Of a DNA stretch of 64,000 bases, positions 60,000 through 64,000 are shown in pieces. Within the stretch, counting starts at the first letter, position 1. Every line of letters begins with the position of its first letter. The position numbers were made by a program, and so were the translations under genes. The notes below the pieces were generated by a model that saw only the letters and a list, made by a program, of their open reading frames with translations, searched no databases and had not been told where the DNA came from. Source of the DNA: Buchnera aphidicola (Cinara cuneomaculata) (lineage in GTDB: Bacteria > Pseudomonadota > Gammaproteobacteria > Enterobacterales > Enterobacteriaceae); contig NZ_LR217695.1 of the NCBI RefSeq assembly GCF_900698865.1, forward strand, positions 186,001-250,000, in the 5' to 3' direction.

Positions 60000-61442
60000 T
60001 TATTTAATATTTATAATTTTACACATATTAGCAGTTTCTTGTTCTTTTTCTTGATTTGATTTTATTAAAACAATATTAGTATTTTTAATTAATAACTGTT
60101 TATCTTTTAGTAACTGTATACTGTTATTTACAACATTATCTTGAATAAAATTATTATCTAAAAAGATCGGAACTACACCTCTATACAAAGAAGATAACCG
60201 TAATTGCTTAATACAATTAGATACATAAAAAATCGGCAATCCAGATGTAATTCTTGAAGTTAACAAAGCAATTTCAGGTGTTGTTAACACAATAATAATT
60301 GCAGAAACGTTATTTAAATGATTTGCTATATACATGGCTGACATAGAAATTGCTTCAGCAATACTATTAAATTTTTTGTGTAACCGATGTTTAGAAATAT
60401 TTGCAGACGGGACTTTTTCAGCACCTAAACAAATCTTTGACATAGTTTGTACGGTTATTACGGGAAAATTACCTGATGCTGTTTCTGCTGACAACATAAC
60501 TGCATCCGTACCATCCAAAACAGAATTAGCAACATCCATAACTTCTGCTCGTGTAGGAAACGGATTTATAATCATAGATTCCATCATTTGTGTTGCTGTA
60601 ATAACTACACGATTTAATTGTCTTGTTATTTTAATTAATTTTTTTTGTATTCCAATTAATTGATGATCACCAATTTCAACTCCTAGATCACCTCTTGCGA
60701 TCATAATAGCATCAGATTCTAATACAAGATCTTTTATTATTTCATCAGATAAAATAGCTTCTGCTCGTTCAATTTTAGCAATAATTTTTGCTACGCTACC
60801 AGCTTGCTGTATTAATAGACGTGCTTTCTGTAAATCTTGTCGAGATCTTGGAAAAGATACTGCTAAATAATCTACATCTAATAATGCGGCTAATTTAATA
60901 TCTTGTTTATCTTTCTCCGTTAAAGCAGATGCAGATAAACCTCCTCCAAGTTTATTTAAACCTTTATTATCAGATAAATATCCGCCTATAATTACTTTTG
61001 TATAAATTTTTGTATTATTTTTTTTAATAACTTTTAATTGTATTTTTCCGTCATCTAATAATAGAATATCATCACATGATACTTCGTTAGGAAGATTAGT
61101 ATAATTAATTCCTACGGCATTAATATCGCCTTGATATTTATCAAGATTTAAATCTAAAACAAAATAATCATCGTTGTTCAAAAAAATTTTATTTGTTTTA
61201 AAACTAGAAATACGTATTTTAGGTCCTTGTAAATCACCAATAAGAGCTACAAAACAATTTAATTCTTTTTCTATCAATCTAATTTTTTTTACTCTATTAA
61301 TATGGTCTTCTGCAGTACCATGTGAAAAATTCAATCTTAATACATTAACTCCAGATCGGATCATATCTTTTAAAACATTTTTATTATCAGTTGCAGGTCC
61401 TAATGTAGAAACAATTTTTGTCCTTCTAATAGAAGTGATCAT
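60000..61442 (-). CDS. pykA: Pyruvate kinase II
   Basis: PykA makes pyruvate and ATP at the end of glycolysis. The 480-residue product equals E. coli PykA. RRTKIVSTLGPATD, LRLNFSHG, AKIERAEAI with the catalytic Lys region, MIARGDLGVEIG, and ATQMMESMI are present in order. The C-terminal effector domain (from about 345) is complete. It is divergent from zwf across 416 bases, the E. coli arrangement with hexR deleted. Confidence 0.97.
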   Translation of the reverse strand: MITSIRRTKIVSTLGPATDNKNVLKDMIRSGVNVLRLNFSHGTAEDHINRVKKIRLIEKELNCFVALIGDLQGPKIRISSFKTNKIFLNNDDYFVLDLNLDKYQGDINAVGINYTNLPNEVSCDDILLLDDGKIQLKVIKKNNTKIYTKVIIGGYLSDNKGLNKLGGGLSASALTEKDKQDIKLAALLDVDYLAVSFPRSRQDLQKARLLIQQAGSVAKIIAKIERAEAILSDEIIKDLVLESDAIMIARGDLGVEIGDHQLIGIQKKLIKITRQLNRVVITATQMMESMIINPFPTRAEVMDVANSVLDGTDAVMLSAETASGNFPVITVQTMSKICLGAEKVPSANISKHRLHKKFNSIAEAISMSAMYIANHLNNVSAIIIVLTTPEIALLTSRITSGLPIFYVSNCIKQLRLSSLYRGVVPIFLDNNFIQDNVVNNSIQLLKDKQLLIKNTNIVLIKSNQEKEQETANMCKIINIK

Positions 61443-61858
61443 TTAGTACGTCCTTAAATATATAAATAATATACAAAAAAATTTTATTTAAAAATCATTA
61501 TTTTTATTAAAATACAAATAAATATATTGCTATAAAATCAATAATTTTTATTTATTATAAAAATATGTCACGCTATATAACAGGTTTATTGATTAATAAA
61601 CAAAAATTATTAATTTTTAATATTAAAATATTAATATACTTTATTATATATCTTGTTTTATAACATATATTATATATAATATAATTTTTAATTAAAATAT
61701 TAATTAATTTATTATCAACAATAATAATATCTATTTAAGTTTTAAATTATTTTATTTTTATTAATAATAATATTAATAAAAATTTATATAATATATTCAT
61801 ATATTATGTTATTAATAAGAATATTAAAAATATCATTAATATAATATTAAGGTTTGTT
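61443..61858. other. 416-base spacer between divergent pykA and zwf
   Basis: In E. coli hexR lies here. I see no remnant of it, only very AT-rich sequence that should contain both promoters. GTCACGCTATATAACAGG near 61567 is the only GC-richer patch. Confidence 0.45.
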
Positions 61859-63325
61859 ATGACATTAAAAATAAAAAACTATAATTTATTTATCTTTGGA
61901 ACTAAAAGTGATTTAGCTCAAAGGAAAATATTTCCAGCTTTGTATCAATTAGAAAAAAAAAATAAACTCAAACATAATATGCAAATTATCGGGATTAGTC
62001 GATCAAATTGTAGTACAAAAGAATATATAAATATCATTTTTAATGCTTTAAAAAAATTCTTAAATGAAACCATAAATTTATCTATATGGAAAATATTAAA
62101 AAAACGTTTTGTTTTTTGTAAAATAGACATCAATAATATTCAAAATTTTAAAAAATTAGTTATTTATATTAAAGAAAAATATAATATTCTCATTTATTAT
62201 TGTGCTGTATCATCAGATATGTTTGTAAACATCTGTAAAGGTCTAGCGTCTATCAAATGTAATAAAAAAAATTCTAAAATTATTTTAGAAAAACCAATCG
62301 GAAAATCTTTCAGTACATTTTATAAAATAAATCAATCTATTAAAAATTATTTTTCTGAAAAACAAATCTTTCGTATTGATCATTATTTAGGCAAAGAAGC
62401 GATATTAAATCTTATTTCATTAAAATTTGCTAATCCATTATTTTATAATATTTTAAATAACAATTATATAGATCATGTACAAATAACATTAGCAGAAAGC
62501 ATCGGAATAGAAAATAGATGGGATTATTTTAATAAAACTGGACAAATTATAGATATGGTGCAAAATCATATTCTACAAATTATTTCTATTTTTACAATGG
62601 ATATACCTAAATCATTACATAAAAAACATATTCATGAGGAAAAAATAAAAATTTTAAAATCTTTACGTAATATTAATAATCATAATATACATAAATACGT
62701 ATCTTTTGGACAATATTCTTCAGGTATAATTAATACAAAATCCGTCAAAAGTTATGTACATGAAAATAAAGCAGAAAAAAATAGTACTACTGAAACATTT
62801 GTTTCTATAAAATTATATATAGATACCAAATTGTGGCGTAATGTACCCTTTTATATCCGTACCGGAAAAAGATTACCTAAAAAATGTTCAAAAATTGTTA
62901 TTTTTTTAAAAAATATAAAAAATATATTTGTTAATAATATAGATTTAAATACCGACTTCAATCGTATTACTATTGATTTACAATCAACACCTAAAACTAC
63001 TATAAAATTATATAATAAAATACCCACATTAAATTCAAGTTTTGAATTAAAACCTTGTAAATTATCTTTTGATAATAAAAAATATTTTCCGTATAATTAT
63101 ATACCTCAAGAATATGAACGATTATTAAGCGAAATAATACAAAATAATCAATTTTTATTTCTTAATTACAAAGAAATTGTGTATTCTTGGAAATGGATTG
63201 ATCCAATAATACAAGCATTTAAAAAAAATCCATTATTATTACAATACTATTCTGCTGGTACTTGGGGACCTAAATCATCCTGCGATTTGATCAAACAAGA
63301 TAATAGACGTTGGGATAATAATTAA
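61859..63325 (+). CDS. zwf: Glucose-6-phosphate 1-dehydrogenase
   Basis: Zwf oxidises glucose 6-phosphate and makes NADPH; its product goes to Pgl (34733). The 488-residue product (E. coli 491) has GTKSDLAQRKIFPALY as the dinucleotide motif, EKPIGKSF, the substrate-binding signature RIDHYLGKEA (near residue 172), and FYIRTGKRLPKK. ETFVSIKL and the end WGPKSSCDL match the family. AAGG lies a few bases before the ATG. It is intact. Confidence 0.97.
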   Translation: MTLKIKNYNLFIFGTKSDLAQRKIFPALYQLEKKNKLKHNMQIIGISRSNCSTKEYINIIFNALKKFLNETINLSIWKILKKRFVFCKIDINNIQNFKKLVIYIKEKYNILIYYCAVSSDMFVNICKGLASIKCNKKNSKIILEKPIGKSFSTFYKINQSIKNYFSEKQIFRIDHYLGKEAILNLISLKFANPLFYNILNNNYIDHVQITLAESIGIENRWDYFNKTGQIIDMVQNHILQIISIFTMDIPKSLHKKHIHEEKIKILKSLRNINNHNIHKYVSFGQYSSGIINTKSVKSYVHENKAEKNSTTETFVSIKLYIDTKLWRNVPFYIRTGKRLPKKCSKIVIFLKNIKNIFVNNIDLNTDFNRITIDLQSTPKTTIKLYNKIPTLNSSFELKPCKLSFDNKKYFPYNYIPQEYERLLSEIIQNNQFLFLNYKEIVYSWKWIDPIIQAFKKNPLLLQYYSAGTWGPKSSCDLIKQDNRRWDNN

Positions 63326-63744
63326 TTTATTAATAAATATAATAAAAATAATTTTTTATGTATAATAAATGATTTCATACAAATAAAATCCACAAACATA
63401 AATTCACTTATATAAAATATATCTTTAAATTTTTTTATACAAAAAAAAGTATAATATATACACCGTACATGATAAAATCCTGATATATTAATTAGTATTC
63501 AATACTTAACATAATCATGCACCACCATAATAGTATTAGTAAATAAATTTATTCATTTTAATTAAAAAAGAATTATGATCTAAAATTCATTTATATATTT
63601 TTAAAATAATTATTTATAGATAAAAAAATCTATATATCATGTAGACGATATCAAATATTTTTTATGAAAATTATTAAATGTAAAAATAATTTATTTTATA
63701 AAAAGTTAATTTTAATAAAATATAAAAAGAAGCACATATTAAAT
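63326..63744. other. 419-base AT-rich spacer between zwf and tsaB
   Basis: I recall htpX, cspC and yoaE near here in other Buchnera; none is recognisable. GTATAATATATAC near 63450 could be a -10 region. Nothing else can be defended. Confidence 0.4.
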
Positions 63745-64000
63745 ATGAACTTTAATTATACAATGTTAGCATTAGATACAACATTATATTCCTGTTCCGT
63801 ATCTTTGTTATATAAAGGAACAATATATAGTTTATTTGAACTGTGTTCAAATACTCATGAAAAAAAAATATTAGATATGATCACAAAAATATTAAATCAA
63901 GTCAATATTAATTTATGTAATCTTGATTACATTACATGCACAATAGGACCTGGAAGTTTTACTGGAATCAGAATATCTATAGGAATTTCGCAAACAATAT
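63745..64000 (+). CDS. tsaB: TsaB N-terminal part (partial), tRNA t6A synthesis
   Basis: TsaB is the scaffold partner of TsaD in making threonylcarbamoyl-adenosine 37 of tRNAs. The 85 codons before the window edge read LALDTTLYSCSVSLLY and then GPGSFTGIRISIGISQ, matching E. coli LAIDTATEACSVAL and GPGSFTGVRIGIGIAQ. The ATG at 63745 is chosen; ATG at 63763 (MLALDTT) is possible but shorter than the family. The gene continues beyond the window. Confidence 0.93.
   Translation, partial: MNFNYTMLALDTTLYSCSVSLLYKGTIYSLFELCSNTHEKKILDMITKILNQVNINLCNLDYITCTIGPGSFTGIRISIGISQTI

Overview
The window looks like a piece of the chromosome of Buchnera aphidicola, the obligate intracellular symbiont of aphids. 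It is very AT-rich and every recognisable gene is the ortholog of an Enterobacteriaceae gene. The 16S rRNA gene stands apart from 23S/5S, next to argS, and the gene order is a thinned-out version of the E. coli order. No transposon, prophage, CRISPR array, plasmid gene or restriction system is visible. I cannot assign the aphid lineage from the sequence alone; it is not simply the Acyrthosiphon type, because several genes I expect there are missing or decayed (lolCDE, ispG, cmk, ihfB, phrB; this comparison is from memory).

Layout: (1) 1-2337, end of flhB plus flhA, the flagellar-type export gate. (2) 2335-7207, argS, an isolated rrs-tRNA-Ile-tRNA-Ala unit with promoter, boxA and processing stem, then dnaQ and tRNA-Asp. 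(3) 7286-8869, grpE, smpB, tadA. (4) 8885-13598, lepA-lepB-rnc-era-acpS on the minus strand (recO and pdxJ gone). (5) 13928-19994, mnmA, fabI, rnb, lipB (frameshifted), lipA. (6) 20191-28285, sppA, yciA, yciC and trpDCBA on the minus strand. (7) 28868-34518, rluB, suhB, rlmN, hisS, glyA. (8) 34733-48162, pgl, a truncated mfd, gapA, fldA, ybgI, sucAB, gpmA, pfkA. (9) 48414-55445, tpiA, an ihfB pseudogene, rpsA, aroA, serC, serS on the minus strand. (10) 55732-64000, trxB, infA, aspS, yebC, pykA, zwf and the start of tsaB.

Function: the genes fit a host-dependent cell that keeps central carbon metabolism (pfkA, tpiA, gapA, gpmA, pykA, zwf, pgl, sucAB), makes amino acids for its host (aroA, trpDCBA, serC, glyA), and keeps a minimal translation and rRNA/tRNA-modification set. 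trpE and trpG are not here.

No new multi-gene system was found. The interesting signals are traces of genome decay and of adaptation to it: lipB broken by one base at an A12 tract, where transcript slippage could rescue it; smpB without ATG, GTG or a usable TTG start; SuhB with all of its main metal ligands replaced while its fold persists; Mfd reduced to its RNA-polymerase-binding and motor parts; TrpD with an altered phosphoribosyl-binding motif; and a still readable ihfB pseudogene between rpsA and tpiA. Because the DNA is so AT-rich, perfect AT-only palindromes arise often by chance; I list hairpins only where position, length or GC content adds weight.
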